Origin: UBA7703 sp963667195
GTDB taxonomy: Bacteria > Bacillota > Clostridia > Christensenellales > CAG-138
Length of the DNA: 64,000 nucleotides
Direction: 5' to 3'
NCBI GenBank assembly: GCA_963667195.1
Contig: OY762962.1
Location: forward strand, 124,001 to 188,000
The notes under the pieces were generated by a model. It saw nothing but the letters and a program-made list of their open reading frames with translations, was not told the origin of the DNA and ran no database searches. A program made the position numbers and the translations under genes. Below, piece after piece: positions 1-7,479 of this stretch (within the stretch, counting starts at the first letter, position 1; every line of letters starts with the position of its first letter).

Positions 1-2
1 TG

Positions 3-1013
3 GTGTATGCTTTGCCTCCGCGCGCATCCGAGCGTGTCTGGGCGCAGGAGATGGCGCAATCGCGCGACGTTCGCTTTTTGCAAAAGGGCGGATTCTTCTC
101 GTATGTCCGGCAGGTGCGCGGCATGCTGAAGGCGACGAACGCAACCATCCTGCACGAGCACTTCATCCACTTTCCCGAGAAAATCGCGGCTTGGGTCGCA
201 ATCAAAACCTGCGGGCATCGTGTGCAAACCGTTCTGCATCTGCATAACCACATTGAGCTGCCGAAAAATCCGCTGCTGCGCTTGCCGCACCTGCTGTATT
301 TTCGCTCCGTGTCGCGCTTTGTCTGCTGCAGCAAGTCGGTTGCCGCCCACCTTGTCGCGGACGGTGTCCCGAAAGAGCGCGTCCTCGTCGCGGAAAACGC
401 GATTGCGTTTGAGCGGTTGGATCACTTCGACGACTCCGTGCGCGCGTCGCTTTCGTTGCCGGAAGGCGCGAAGCTCGCGCTGATGTTCGGCTATAACTTT
501 GAAGTAAAAGGCGTCGATCTCGCGGTTGAGGCGGTTCGTCTCCTGCGCGAGCGCGAAAACATGCCGGTCGTGCTCGCGGTCGCGCTCTCCTCCAATCTGG
601 AGAGTGTGCGCGCGCGCATTCTGGCGCAACTCGGCGTAGAAACCCTGCCGGATTGGATTCTCCTGTTGCCTCCGCGCGAGGATGTCGGCTCGTATTACCG
701 CATGGCGGACGTGTTTCTTTCTCCCAGCAGGCAGGAAGGCTTCTGCTATGCGCTCGTTGAAGCGGCCTATTGCCTTACTCCCGTGCTCGCGAGTGCAATC
801 GACGCGCAAAAGGACCTCGCGCTGCCAAAGAGCGCGTTTTTTCCGCCGCAGGACGCGAGCGCTTTGTCCGGCGCAATACAGCGCGTATTGAGCGAAGAGC
901 ACTCGCAGGAGAGAGCGCAGAATCTGGAGCAGGCAAGCGAGCGTGTGAGGCAAACATACGCGCTTTCCCGCTGGGCGGAGCGTGTATACGCGGCTTATAG
1001 CGAAATACTTTGA
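3..1013 (+). CDS. Glycosyltransferase, GT4-like (5' end outside window)
   Basis: The reading frame is open at the window edge, so the true start probably lies upstream; 336 residues are visible. It looks like a retaining nucleotide-sugar glycosyltransferase of the GT-B fold. The C-terminal half has the usual 'FGYNFEVKGVDLA' strand-helix region and an E-x7-E signature (EGFCYALVE, around residues 245-255) that contacts the nucleotide sugar in GT4 enzymes. The N-terminal half has 'HLHNHIE' and 'FVCCSKSV', typical of the acceptor side. No membrane segment is evident, so a cytoplasmic or membrane-associated enzyme of cell-surface polysaccharide or glycolipid synthesis is likely. Substrate cannot be told. 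A weak hairpin with a T-rich tail lies just after the stop, and the next genes (rplM-rpsI) have their own promoter. Confidence 0.8.
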   Translation: MYALPPRASERVWAQEMAQSRDVRFLQKGGFFSYVRQVRGMLKATNATILHEHFIHFPEKIAAWVAIKTCGHRVQTVLHLHNHIELPKNPLLRLPHLLYFRSVSRFVCCSKSVAAHLVADGVPKERVLVAENAIAFERLDHFDDSVRASLSLPEGAKLALMFGYNFEVKGVDLAVEAVRLLRERENMPVVLAVALSSNLESVRARILAQLGVETLPDWILLLPPREDVGSYYRMADVFLSPSRQEGFCYALVEAAYCLTPVLASAIDAQKDLALPKSAFFPPQDASALSGAIQRVLSEEHSQERAQNLEQASERVRQTYALSRWAERVYAAYSEIL

Positions 1014-1062
1014 ATAATCTCCCGAATCGCGGAGAATACCGCTGTTTTCTTCGTTTTCGGGG

Positions 1063-1091
1063 TTGACACCACCCAGAGCGTTTGTTAAACT
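1063..1091 (+). promoter_or_regulatory. Promoter for rplM-rpsI
   Basis: TTGACA (1063-1068) and TAAACT (1086-1091) are separated by exactly 17 bases. Transcription would start near 1098, leaving a leader of almost 90 bases before rplM. Confidence 0.75.
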
Positions 1092-1097
1092 ATTCGG

Positions 1098-1184
1098 TGT
1101 GCCATTGGGATTTAGACGCCACAGCCCCGGCTGTCTTCGCTCAAGAACACAACAGAATTGAAATGATATGATGGAGGAATCGCC
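1098..1184 (+). promoter_or_regulatory. rplM leader; candidate L13 autoregulatory leader
   Basis: This 5' untranslated stretch holds a small GC-rich hairpin (ACAGC/GCTGT, 1121-1134) and ends in a strong ribosome site (GGAGG at 1172-1176). Firmicute rplM genes often carry an L13-binding leader. The position and length fit, but I cannot match the consensus structure by eye, so the regulatory role is inference. Confidence 0.3.
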
Positions 1185-1616
1185 ATGAAATCCTATATGG
1201 CAAAGGGCGAAACCGTCGAGCGCAGTTGGTACGTTGTGGATGCACAAGACATGGTCTTAGGCCGTCTTTCTTCCCAGGTAGCAGCGATTCTCAGAGGGAA
1301 GCATAAGCCCATATACACCCCGCACGTCGACACCGGCGATCACGTGATCATCGTGAATGCGGCAAAAGTGCGCCTGACCGGCAAAAAGCTGGATCAGAAG
1401 AAGCACATCCACCACACCGGTTATCCGGGCGGCATCCGCGAGGTCAGCTATCGCACGTTGCTTGCCACCAAGCCGGAGTTCGCCGTCTATGAGGCGATCC
1501 GTCGCATGATGCCCAAGGGTCCGCTTGGCGACAAAATGCTCACCAAGCTGCGCATTTACGCAGGCCCCGAGCACAAGAATGCCGCGCAGATGCCCCAGCC
1601 TTTGAAGCTGAAGTAA
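1185..1616 (+). CDS. rplM: 50S ribosomal protein L13
   Basis: 143 residues, the normal length for bacterial L13 (uL13), an early-assembling protein of the large subunit. The family core is obvious: 'WYVVDAQDMVLGRLSSQVA' near the N-terminus, 'GDHVIIVNAAKVRLTGKK' in the middle, and 'MMPKGPLGDKML' followed by 'YAGPEHKNAAQMP' at the C-terminus. The start is fixed by GGAGG eight bases upstream. It is followed after 18 bases by rpsI, the conserved L13-S9 pair, under one promoter. Confidence 0.97.
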   Translation: MKSYMAKGETVERSWYVVDAQDMVLGRLSSQVAAILRGKHKPIYTPHVDTGDHVIIVNAAKVRLTGKKLDQKKHIHHTGYPGGIREVSYRTLLATKPEFAVYEAIRRMMPKGPLGDKMLTKLRIYAGPEHKNAAQMPQPLKLK

Positions 1617-1634
1617 CGAGAGGAGAACAAGAAC

Positions 1635-2027
1635 ATGGCAAGTACGCAATATCTTGGTACCGGCAGACGGAAAAAGTCCATTGCCCGCGTTCGTTTGCTC
1701 CCCGGCAGCGGCAGCATCACGATCAACAAGCGCGAGCTGAACGATTACTTCGGTGTGGAAACGCTGAAGATGATCGTCCGTGCTCCCCTTACACTCACCG
1801 ATACGCTTTCGAAGTATGACATTTTTGTCAACGTCTATGGCGGCGGTTACACGGGGCAGGCAGGTGCAATCCGTCACGGCATCGCCCGCGCGCTGCTCGT
1901 TGCGGAACCCGCTCTTCGCCCCGCCCTCAAAAAGGCCGGCTACCTCACGCGCGATCCGCGCATGAAAGAGCGCAAAAAGTACGGTCTGCATGCAGCCCGC
2001 AGAGCGCCCCAGTTCAGCAAGAGATAA
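1635..2027 (+). CDS. rpsI: 30S ribosomal protein S9
   Basis: 130 residues, full length for S9 (uS9). The N-terminus carries 'GTGRRKKSIARVRLLPGSG', the centre 'YGGGYTGQAGAIRHGIARAL', and the protein ends in the basic tail 'RRAPQFSKR' that reaches toward the P-site tRNA. It has its own AGGAG ribosome site and is co-transcribed with rplM. A strong terminator follows. Confidence 0.97.
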   Translation: MASTQYLGTGRRKKSIARVRLLPGSGSITINKRELNDYFGVETLKMIVRAPLTLTDTLSKYDIFVNVYGGGYTGQAGAIRHGIARALLVAEPALRPALKKAGYLTRDPRMKERKKYGLHAARRAPQFSKR

Positions 2028-2059
2028 TCTCTTTTGCCCGAACGAACTACGACAAATCA

Positions 2060-2092
2060 GCATCCCGCTTCACTCGGCGGGATGCTTTTTTT
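2060..2092 (+). terminator. Terminator of rplM-rpsI
   Basis: Nine-pair stem (2060-2068 with 2077-2085), seven-base loop, then seven T. Confidence 0.9.
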
Positions 2093-2098
2093 ATGCGT

Positions 2099-2127
2099 TT
2101 GCGCGCCTTTGGTCAAGGGCGTATAAT
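2099..2127 (+). promoter_or_regulatory. Promoter with -10 very close to the start codon
   Basis: TTGCGC (2099-2104), 17-base spacer, perfect TATAAT (2122-2127). The start codon of the next gene lies 8 bases after the -10 box with no Shine-Dalgarno, so the transcript is probably leaderless or nearly so. Confidence 0.6.
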
Positions 2128-2135
2128 AAAATGCA

Positions 2136-2795
2136 ATGAATACGACGAGAGAACAACTCAAAAAGCTCGGCCGCCGTGCCGCCGCAACCGCGGCAGGCGT
2201 TCTCGCCGCGGTAACACTCGCGCTCGGAGCTGTGGTAGACTCTCCGGACGAGCTGTTTTCCGGTGCTCCGCAGGCAGCGCAAGTTGTCCTTTGCGCTTCC
2301 ACGCAGGATGATTGCGCGCAGGAGCCGGTCCCCGCAAAGCCCGCGCAAAAAGAACGCCTGCGTGACAAGCTCCGTCGGCTGTTCCTCGCGCAACCTTCCG
2401 CTATTCGCGGCGTCGTGCTGCTGCCGTTCTGGGCAATTGGCAAAGTGCTGGTCGGGTTGCTATCCCTGCTCTTCACCGCGCTAAGTCCGGTTCTTCAGCT
2501 CATACTCGGCGTGTTGCTGAATGCGCTGCTGCTCTTTGGGTTGTTTCTGCTGGTGCTGAAGATGCTGTTTCCGAACCTCAAGCTGCGGGACTTCCTCACC
2601 AAGCGAAATATCCTGCTGTTGATCGCAGGGTCTCTCCTGCTTTCGTTGACCGACGCCATATTGAAGATGTTCTGGGACGACTACCGCCCGATCAGCATCG
2701 CGATTAAGATTGTTGCGGGAGCGATTGTGTTGTCGCTCCTCTGCTGGCGAATCTTCGGGAAGCGAACGCAACCCCAACCCGCACAAACAACATAA
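2136..2795 (+). CDS. Membrane protein of unknown function
   Basis: 219 residues, not recognised. An N-terminal basic stretch and hydrophobic segment (about 14-35) look like a membrane anchor or signal. A polar region with two Cys (about 50-60) follows, then a Lys/Arg-rich helix, and then at least three further hydrophobic segments: about 92-135 (likely two spans), 152-175 and 185-205. The end is polar and Gln/Pro-rich. The start at 2136 is chosen because a TATAAT box lies just upstream. An ATG at 2131 gives only a two-codon frame. A terminator follows directly. Role unknown; orientation and distance suggest it is a single-gene unit. Confidence 0.7.
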   Translation: MNTTREQLKKLGRRAAATAAGVLAAVTLALGAVVDSPDELFSGAPQAAQVVLCASTQDDCAQEPVPAKPAQKERLRDKLRRLFLAQPSAIRGVVLLPFWAIGKVLVGLLSLLFTALSPVLQLILGVLLNALLLFGLFLLVLKMLFPNLKLRDFLTKRNILLLIAGSLLLSLTDAILKMFWDDYRPISIAIKIVAGAIVLSLLCWRIFGKRTQPQPAQTT

Positions 2796-2820
2796 AAAGA
2801 GGCCTGACGGCCTCTTTTTT
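2794..2820. terminator. Bidirectional terminator
   Basis: Eleven-pair stem (2794-2804 with 2809-2819) around loop TGAC, A-rich on one side and T-rich on the other. It can end both the membrane-protein gene and the convergent threonine-aldolase-like gene. Confidence 0.88.
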
Positions 2821-2835
2821 GTATGTTAGGTGATT

Positions 2836-3876
2836 TTATTGTTTTGCCGGAATGCTCTTCAACAACGCATCCACCGCTTCCGGCGGGGTCGCCCACGAGG
2901 TGCAGAAACGCACGACGTCGTTCTCTTCGTCAAACGTTTGCCAGAATGCGTAACCAAACTCGTCCGCGAGCGATTTGAGCAAGTCCCGCGGCAAAATCGG
3001 GAACACCTGGTTGGTCGGAGAATCGACAAACAGCGCGTACCCTTTATCGCGTACGCCCGACGCAATCCGCTGTGCTTCCTTCACCGCATGCCGCCCGATC
3101 TCGTCATAGAGCCCATCTGCAAACAACGTTTCAAACTGAATCCCAAGCAGCCGTCCTTTGGCGAGCATGCCACCGCGCTGCTTGATATGATAGCGGAAGT
3201 CCTTCTTCAACGTCGGATCGTTGATCACCAGCGCCTCGCCAAACAGCGCGCCCATCTTGGTGCCGCCGATGGAAAACGCGCTCGTGTATTGCGCAAGCTC
3301 CGGCAGGAACACATCCGCGCCTTCCGCGGCAAACGCGTCGCCGAGCCGCGCGCCATCCACATACAGCGACATGCCATACAGCAGGCAAACACGCGAGATC
3401 GCCCGCAGTTCGTCCTTGGAGTAGACCGTTCCGACCTCGGTGGGTTGCGAAAGATAGACCATCCCCGGCTGCACCATGTGCTCCGCCGTGGAGTCCGCAT
3501 AGTGCGCGGCGACATACAGCGCGATCTGCTGGGCCGTGATCTTGCCGTTGTCGGTCGCAAGCGGCAGCACCTTGTGGCCCGTCGCCTCGATTGCGCCGGT
3601 TTCGTGCACGTTGATGTGTCCGCTATTGGCGCAGACCACACCCTGATACGGCTTGATGCTGGCTGCGATGATGGTGAGATTCGTCTGCGTGCCGCCGACG
3701 AGAAAATGCACGTCGCTCTCCGCTCCGCCAAGCCTCGCCTGAATCAGTGCGCGCGCGTTGGCGCAACGGCTGTCCAAGCCGTAGGAGTCGTCCTGCTCAC
3801 GGTTTGCGCGGGCAATCGCCTCCAAAATACGCTCGTGGGCGCATTCGTTATAGTCGTTCATGAAGTTATAGCGCAT
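2836..3876 (-). CDS. Threonine aldolase / beta-eliminating lyase family PLP enzyme
   Basis: 346 residues from the ATG at 3876, chosen for the GGAGGG site seven bases upstream; the frame is open a little further but lacks another good site. Fold type I PLP enzyme of the low-specificity L-threonine aldolase group, which cleaves threonine or allo-threonine to glycine and acetaldehyde. Visible motifs: 'NDYNECAHERILEAI' and 'DSYGLD' at the N-terminus, 'LVGGTQTN' and 'HINVHETGAIEATGHK' around the cofactor, the 'VDGARLGDA' Asp that holds the pyridine nitrogen, and the Schiff-base lysine K207 in 'IGGTKMGALFG'. Single gene, convergent with its upstream neighbour. A related beta-eliminating lyase activity cannot be excluded. 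Confidence 0.88.
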   Translation of the reverse strand: MRYNFMNDYNECAHERILEAIARANREQDDSYGLDSRCANARALIQARLGGAESDVHFLVGGTQTNLTIIAASIKPYQGVVCANSGHINVHETGAIEATGHKVLPLATDNGKITAQQIALYVAAHYADSTAEHMVQPGMVYLSQPTEVGTVYSKDELRAISRVCLLYGMSLYVDGARLGDAFAAEGADVFLPELAQYTSAFSIGGTKMGALFGEALVINDPTLKKDFRYHIKQRGGMLAKGRLLGIQFETLFADGLYDEIGRHAVKEAQRIASGVRDKGYALFVDSPTNQVFPILPRDLLKSLADEFGYAFWQTFDEENDVVRFCTSWATPPEAVDALLKSIPAKQ

Positions 3877-4045
3877 GTCGTGTCCCTCCGCGCGGCGAAA
3901 GATCACCGCAATTCATGCACGAGTATAGCATAATTTTCATCGTAATTGCGCGACAAATTGAATCAAGCGCCTACTTTTTATGCGCAGGTTTGCGCAAAGT
4001 TCACAGGCGGGTTTCATAAGTGCCACGCAAAACATGGTTTATCGT

Positions 4046-4075
4046 TTGCAACGAATGATTAAATTCCTCTATAAT
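4046..4075 (+). promoter_or_regulatory. Promoter of the MBL lipoprotein gene, probably leaderless
   Basis: TTGCAA (4046-4051), 18-base spacer, perfect TATAAT (4070-4075). The ATG at 4082 starts six bases after the -10 box and has no ribosome site. Confidence 0.65.
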
Positions 4076-4081
4076 CAAGCT

Positions 4082-5377
4082 ATGAAGCATCAAACTTTCT
4101 TAACACACCCGCGCGTTTTATCGCGCGTGATCATCCTGATTCTCTGCCTCGCGCTGCTCGCGGGCTGTTCCGCCGCGCCGTCGAACTCGTCCGCAGATGC
4201 GCTGGTCGATGAAGATGCGTCCGTGTCGCTCGACGCTACGACGCCCGCACAGACCGTTTCGCCGGAGCGCGCGCTGGACGTCGCCGCCGAGCCGTTGGAT
4301 AGCGCGCTGCCGCAAAACGGGTTTGCGATTTTGTTTGTCAACGTCGGCAAGGCGGATGCCGCAGTATTACGCTTTGGTGAAACCACGGTGCTCATCGACA
4401 CCGGCTCCGCGGAGTCCGCGCCGCAGCTCATCGCGGGGCTCAACGCGCTCGGTGTCTCTAAAATTAGCACGGTGTTTGTGACCCACAGCCACGGCGACCA
4501 CCTCGGCGGCTTAGACGCGCTGAGCGCCAACTACGATATCCCGATGGTCTATTCCCCGTTCTTCTCCGAGCAGGACAAAAACGGCGTCGGCAAGATCGTC
4601 AAGCGCGCGGAGAAGCTCGGGCTGCCGCATACGGAGCTACGCGCGGGTGACACAGTCCCCGTTGCCGACGGCGTCTCCTTCCGCGTGCTTGGGCCTCTCT
4701 CGCTCAACGAGGATGACGACAACGAGAACTCCCTCGTGATTCAGTTTACCTATGGCGGCAGGACGTTCCTCTTCGCGGGAGATATGCAGTTTATCGAAGA
4801 GCAGGCGATCATCGCCTCCGGTGCCGCGCTCAAGAGCGATGTGCTCAAGGTCGGCAACCACGGCAATCCGGACGCGACGGGTGACGACTTCGGCGCGCTG
4901 GTTTCGCCCGGCTTCGCGGTGATCTCCACCAACACGGCGGATGATGCGGACAGCGCAAATCCCCGCGTGTATGCGGCGCTGCCCACGGCTAAGGTTGCGG
5001 TTACGCAGAATTTCCCCATCGGGGTCCTCCTCAGGCTGGACGACTCCGGCGTGGTGACGCTCAAGAACCCGGCGCGCCCCGCGTCAAACGCCGCCGTTAA
5101 GGTTGACTCGTTCGACGTTTCGAAGCAGACGATCACGCTCATCAACAGCAGTTCGGATTCCGTCGATCTCTCCGGCATGATCCTCTACTCCTCCCGGTCA
5201 GGCGCCACCTTGCGTTTTCCCGAGGGTACTTCTCTCGCAGCAGGTAGCTCGCTCGTCGTCGGTGCGGGTGGGGACTTCAACTTCTCCGGCGAGGACAAGC
5301 CGCTGAGTAAGAAGAAGGATAACACTGTTATTCTCTACGACAGATTCGGTACGATCATAAGCGAACTCGAACGATAA
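4082..5377 (+). CDS. Lipoprotein: ComEC-like metallo-beta-lactamase domain plus lamin-tail domain
   Basis: 431 residues from the ATG at 4082; upstream in-frame codons would add residues that break the signal peptide and lie before the promoter. The N-terminus is a lipoprotein signal (hydrophobic core, lipobox 'LLAGC'). After a Ser/Ala-rich linker comes a metallo-beta-lactamase fold like the C-terminal hydrolase part of ComEC: 'LFVNVGKADAAVLRF', 'VLIDTG', the metal motif 'THSHGDHLGG', 'FAGD' and 'VGNHG'. The last ~110 residues ('ITLINSSSDSVDLSGMIL', 'FPEGTSLAAGSSLVV') resemble a lamin-tail domain, a small beta-sandwich common on secreted nucleases. An extracellular, membrane-tethered hydrolase, perhaps acting on nucleic acid or a phosphodiester, is inferred. 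Strong hairpin after the stop. Confidence 0.85.
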   Translation: MKHQTFLTHPRVLSRVIILILCLALLAGCSAAPSNSSADALVDEDASVSLDATTPAQTVSPERALDVAAEPLDSALPQNGFAILFVNVGKADAAVLRFGETTVLIDTGSAESAPQLIAGLNALGVSKISTVFVTHSHGDHLGGLDALSANYDIPMVYSPFFSEQDKNGVGKIVKRAEKLGLPHTELRAGDTVPVADGVSFRVLGPLSLNEDDDNENSLVIQFTYGGRTFLFAGDMQFIEEQAIIASGAALKSDVLKVGNHGNPDATGDDFGALVSPGFAVISTNTADDADSANPRVYAALPTAKVAVTQNFPIGVLLRLDDSGVVTLKNPARPASNAAVKVDSFDVSKQTITLINSSSDSVDLSGMILYSSRSGATLRFPEGTSLAAGSSLVVGAGGDFNFSGEDKPLSKKKDNTVILYDRFGTIISELER

Positions 5378-5394
5378 AAACGCTTGCGCGCAAA

Positions 5395-5427
5395 AGCGGC
5401 GTGTGCTCGTGCACACGCCGCTCTTTT
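5395..5427. terminator. Terminator between convergent genes
   Basis: Perfect 12-pair stem (5395-5406 with 5411-5422), loop TCGT, T-rich on the + side and TTTT on the - side. Serves the lipoprotein gene and the redox operon. Confidence 0.88.
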
Positions 5428-5439
5428 CGTTCTCATTCG

Positions 5440-6357
5440 TTACGATTCGCCTAAAGTTTCCTTCGGTTCAGTCTCGATTTCAACGTTCTTTCCGCCAATC
5501 TTGCGCCTGCCGACGTAAAACCCCGCTTCGAGTGCCTTGGTCGGGCAGTTTTTCACGCAGTCTCCACAGCGGATGCACTCGATGTCGTCCGGCGCTTTCG
5601 TGGGATCGACGCCCATCTTGCAGGCTTGCTTGCAGGCTCCACAATGGGTGCAGGCGCTCTCGCTAAACTTGAGTCGATAGAAAGACGCCTTGTTAAAGAG
5701 CGAGTACGCGGCGCCCAGCGGGCACAGATACTTGCAAAACGGTCGATAGAGAAACACCGAAAGCCCAAGAATCAGGATCAGTATCGCCATCTTCCAGCTG
5801 AAGATGAATCCCACGACCGCGCGGAGGCTTGGATTCGCCAGCAAAAGCGGGATGCCCGCAAAGAGCGTGCCGCTGGGACAGACCCATTTACAGAACCACG
5901 GCAAGCCCACGCCCGCCGCGTTTTTCACCAGCGCGGGCAGGAGGACAACCAGCACCGCCAGCACGACGTACTTCAGATACCGAAGCAGCCGGTCGTGCTT
6001 GAATGTAGCGATCTTTCGGGACGGAATCTTGTACAGCAGATCCTGCACCCAACCAAACGGGCAGAGAAAGCCGCACACAAACCGCCCAAACAACGCGCCG
6101 AACGCGAGCAGAAACCCGGTCACATACAGCGGAAATTTGATCTCGCGCGCCGCAAGCTCCGCCTGCAGCGAGCCGATCGGGCAAGCGCCAAGTGCGCCGG
6201 GACAGGAATAGCAGTTGAGTCCCGGTACGCAGACGGACTTGCTGTCGCCCTGCCAGATGCGCCCTTTTACGAAGCCGACCAGATAGCCGTTCGACACGAC
6301 CGTACAAGCGCCCTGTACCCAAGAACGCAGTTTGTTTTGCTTCCACTTGTTAGCCAA
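5440..6357 (-). CDS. Polyferredoxin membrane protein, NapH/YccM-like
   Basis: 305 residues. The start appears to be the TTG at 6357, which overlaps the stop region of the preceding 47-residue gene by eight bases; translation is probably coupled. Several membrane segments carry cysteine-proline motifs typical of NapH/CcoG-type proteins ('CYSCPGALGACPIG', 'CGFLCPFGW', 'CKYLCPLG'). The C-terminal region holds two 4Fe-4S ferredoxin motifs ('CTHCGACKQACK' and 'CIRCGDCVKNCP'). Such proteins pass electrons across or along the membrane between quinol or flavin carriers and redox partners. Last gene of a three-gene overlapping operon with a TlpA-like lipoprotein, suggesting that it supplies or accepts electrons for an extracytoplasmic thiol system. 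Confidence 0.9.
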   Translation of the reverse strand: MANKWKQNKLRSWVQGACTVVSNGYLVGFVKGRIWQGDSKSVCVPGLNCYSCPGALGACPIGSLQAELAAREIKFPLYVTGFLLAFGALFGRFVCGFLCPFGWVQDLLYKIPSRKIATFKHDRLLRYLKYVVLAVLVVLLPALVKNAAGVGLPWFCKWVCPSGTLFAGIPLLLANPSLRAVVGFIFSWKMAILILILGLSVFLYRPFCKYLCPLGAAYSLFNKASFYRLKFSESACTHCGACKQACKMGVDPTKAPDDIECIRCGDCVKNCPTKALEAGFYVGRRKIGGKNVEIETEPKETLGES

Positions 6358-6493
6358 TGCCGATACACTCCAGGCAGATATTTACCGCGCGGGACAGCAC
6401 CACGGCTACCTCGCCGCGGAAAATGCCCAGCACAAGAAACACAACTCCCAGCGCGAGCAGCAAGATTGGCAACGCGCGCTGCGCCGTCTTCAT
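6350..6493 (-). CDS. 47-residue CXXC membrane protein, CD1871A-like
   Basis: Short gene between the redoxin and the polyferredoxin. The 47-residue product has a short basic N-terminus, one hydrophobic span (about residues 8-25), the sequence 'LGIFRGEVAVVL' and a C-terminal 'NICLECIGIG' with a CXXC pair at C40 and C43. I recognise this as like the CD1871A family of CXXC small proteins of Clostridia. Its ATG overlaps the redoxin stop by one base (TGATG) and its end overlaps the TTG start of the polyferredoxin, so all three should be translated together. The CXXC pair close to a membrane span suggests a thiol relay or an iron-sulfur ligand site. No function is established to my knowledge. Confidence 0.85.
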   Translation of the reverse strand: MKTAQRALPILLLALGVVFLVLGIFRGEVAVVLSRAVNICLECIGIG

Positions 6494-7050
6494 CAGGAGA
6501 CCTGACCCAGCAGCATGTCGATGAGGCTCTTCCAGTCGTCATAGCTCTTTGCGCCGACAACCGTGGTGCCAACCTGCTTTCCGGTGGAGTCAAAGAACAT
6601 CGTGGTGGGGATCGCGTAGATGCCATCCGAATGATCGAGGAAGAAAGCCTCCGGCAAAACGACGGGATAGGACATTCCCTGATCCGCAATAAATTTCTTC
6701 GCGCCTTCCGTGTCGTCGTCGCCCGTCAAAACGCCGACGATGGCAAAGCTCTTGTCCGAGTATTCCTTGCTGATCTTGATCAGGTCGGGAATCTCGCCGA
6801 CGCACGGACCGCACCACGTCGCCCAAAAGTTGACCATAACGAGCTTGTTATCGGTGAATACCGTCTGGTCCAGCGTATCCCCCGTCAGCGTCGTGAGGGA
6901 GAACTCCAGCTTCGTGCTGTCCTGGTCGGTGGCCGTTGCGGTGGCCTCGGGTGTTGGCGTCGCCGCTGGTTGGGCGGGCGTAATCGCGCATGCCGAAAGC
7001 ATAAATGCCGCGGCAATGAAAATCGTGAGTATCCGTGCAATCTTTTTCAT
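6493..7050 (-). CDS. TlpA-like thioredoxin-fold lipoprotein
   Basis: 185 residues from the ATG at 7050, preceded by an AAAGGA site. Signal peptide with lipobox 'LSAC' (C21), then a Thr/Ala/Pro-rich linker, then an AhpC/TSA-redoxin type thioredoxin fold with active site 'WCGPC' (C80 and C83) in 'VMVNFWATWCGPC'. The cis-proline region is 'YAIPTTMFFD'. These lipoproteins act outside the membrane as thiol-disulfide reductases or peroxidase-like redoxins. First gene of the three-gene operon; the CXXC mini-protein and polyferredoxin that follow would carry electrons to it from the cytoplasm (inference from order and overlap). Confidence 0.92.
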   Translation of the reverse strand: MKKIARILTIFIAAAFMLSACAITPAQPAATPTPEATATATDQDSTKLEFSLTTLTGDTLDQTVFTDNKLVMVNFWATWCGPCVGEIPDLIKISKEYSDKSFAIVGVLTGDDDTEGAKKFIADQGMSYPVVLPEAFFLDHSDGIYAIPTTMFFDSTGKQVGTTVVGAKSYDDWKSLIDMLLGQVS

Positions 7051-7479
7051 GAGACAGGTCCTTTCCATATTCTGAAACAGGTATGTTGCCGCTATTTGAT
7101 CCTGCGAAGCAGGCATATACGGCGTGAGGGTGGTCGATCAACAGAATATGCTTTGATGGTAAGGATTGTTGTCGCCTGTTTCCGTGATTATATCACACGA
7201 TCGTTTTTTTCGTCGAGTCATCCTTCCGCTCTTGCTCCGGCTGCTCGAATTGACGTCTAAATAATGAGACCCGCTTTTCTGCACCGATTGGGTTCAAGCC
7301 ACCAACTTCCACCCGATTCTCCATTGCGAACGACCGGTCAAACGGCTATACTGGTTACAAAGCAATTTTCTGCACTTCCATCCATTTATTGAATTTTTTG
7401 TACAATTTTCAATTGCTCCGGTATTTTCTCGCGTTTCATACGCTTATTTTTAATTTCGCTATGGAGGAACAAAACGCAC
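7051..7479. promoter_or_regulatory. Divergent intergenic region, redoxin operon / MFS operon
   Basis: About 430 bases with two promoter signals. On the minus strand TATAAT (plus 7187-7192) lies inside the palindrome GTGATTATATCAC (7184-7196), with only a poor -35. On the plus strand TTGCGA (7324-7329), 17 bases, TATACT (7347-7352) gives a good promoter for the MFS gene, with a leader of about 120 AT-rich bases containing a TTGTACAA palindrome. I see no small gene in it. Confidence 0.55.

Noticed and set aside
7184..7196. Reading the GTGATTATATCAC palindrome as a Crp site
   Set aside because: The half sites are separated by fewer bases than the usual Crp spacing, so only a generic operator is claimed.
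5626..7260. 544-residue plus-strand frame over the redox operon
   Set aside because: It runs antisense to three overlapping genes with clear family motifs and has no ribosome site or recognisable domain. High GC content creates long shadow frames.
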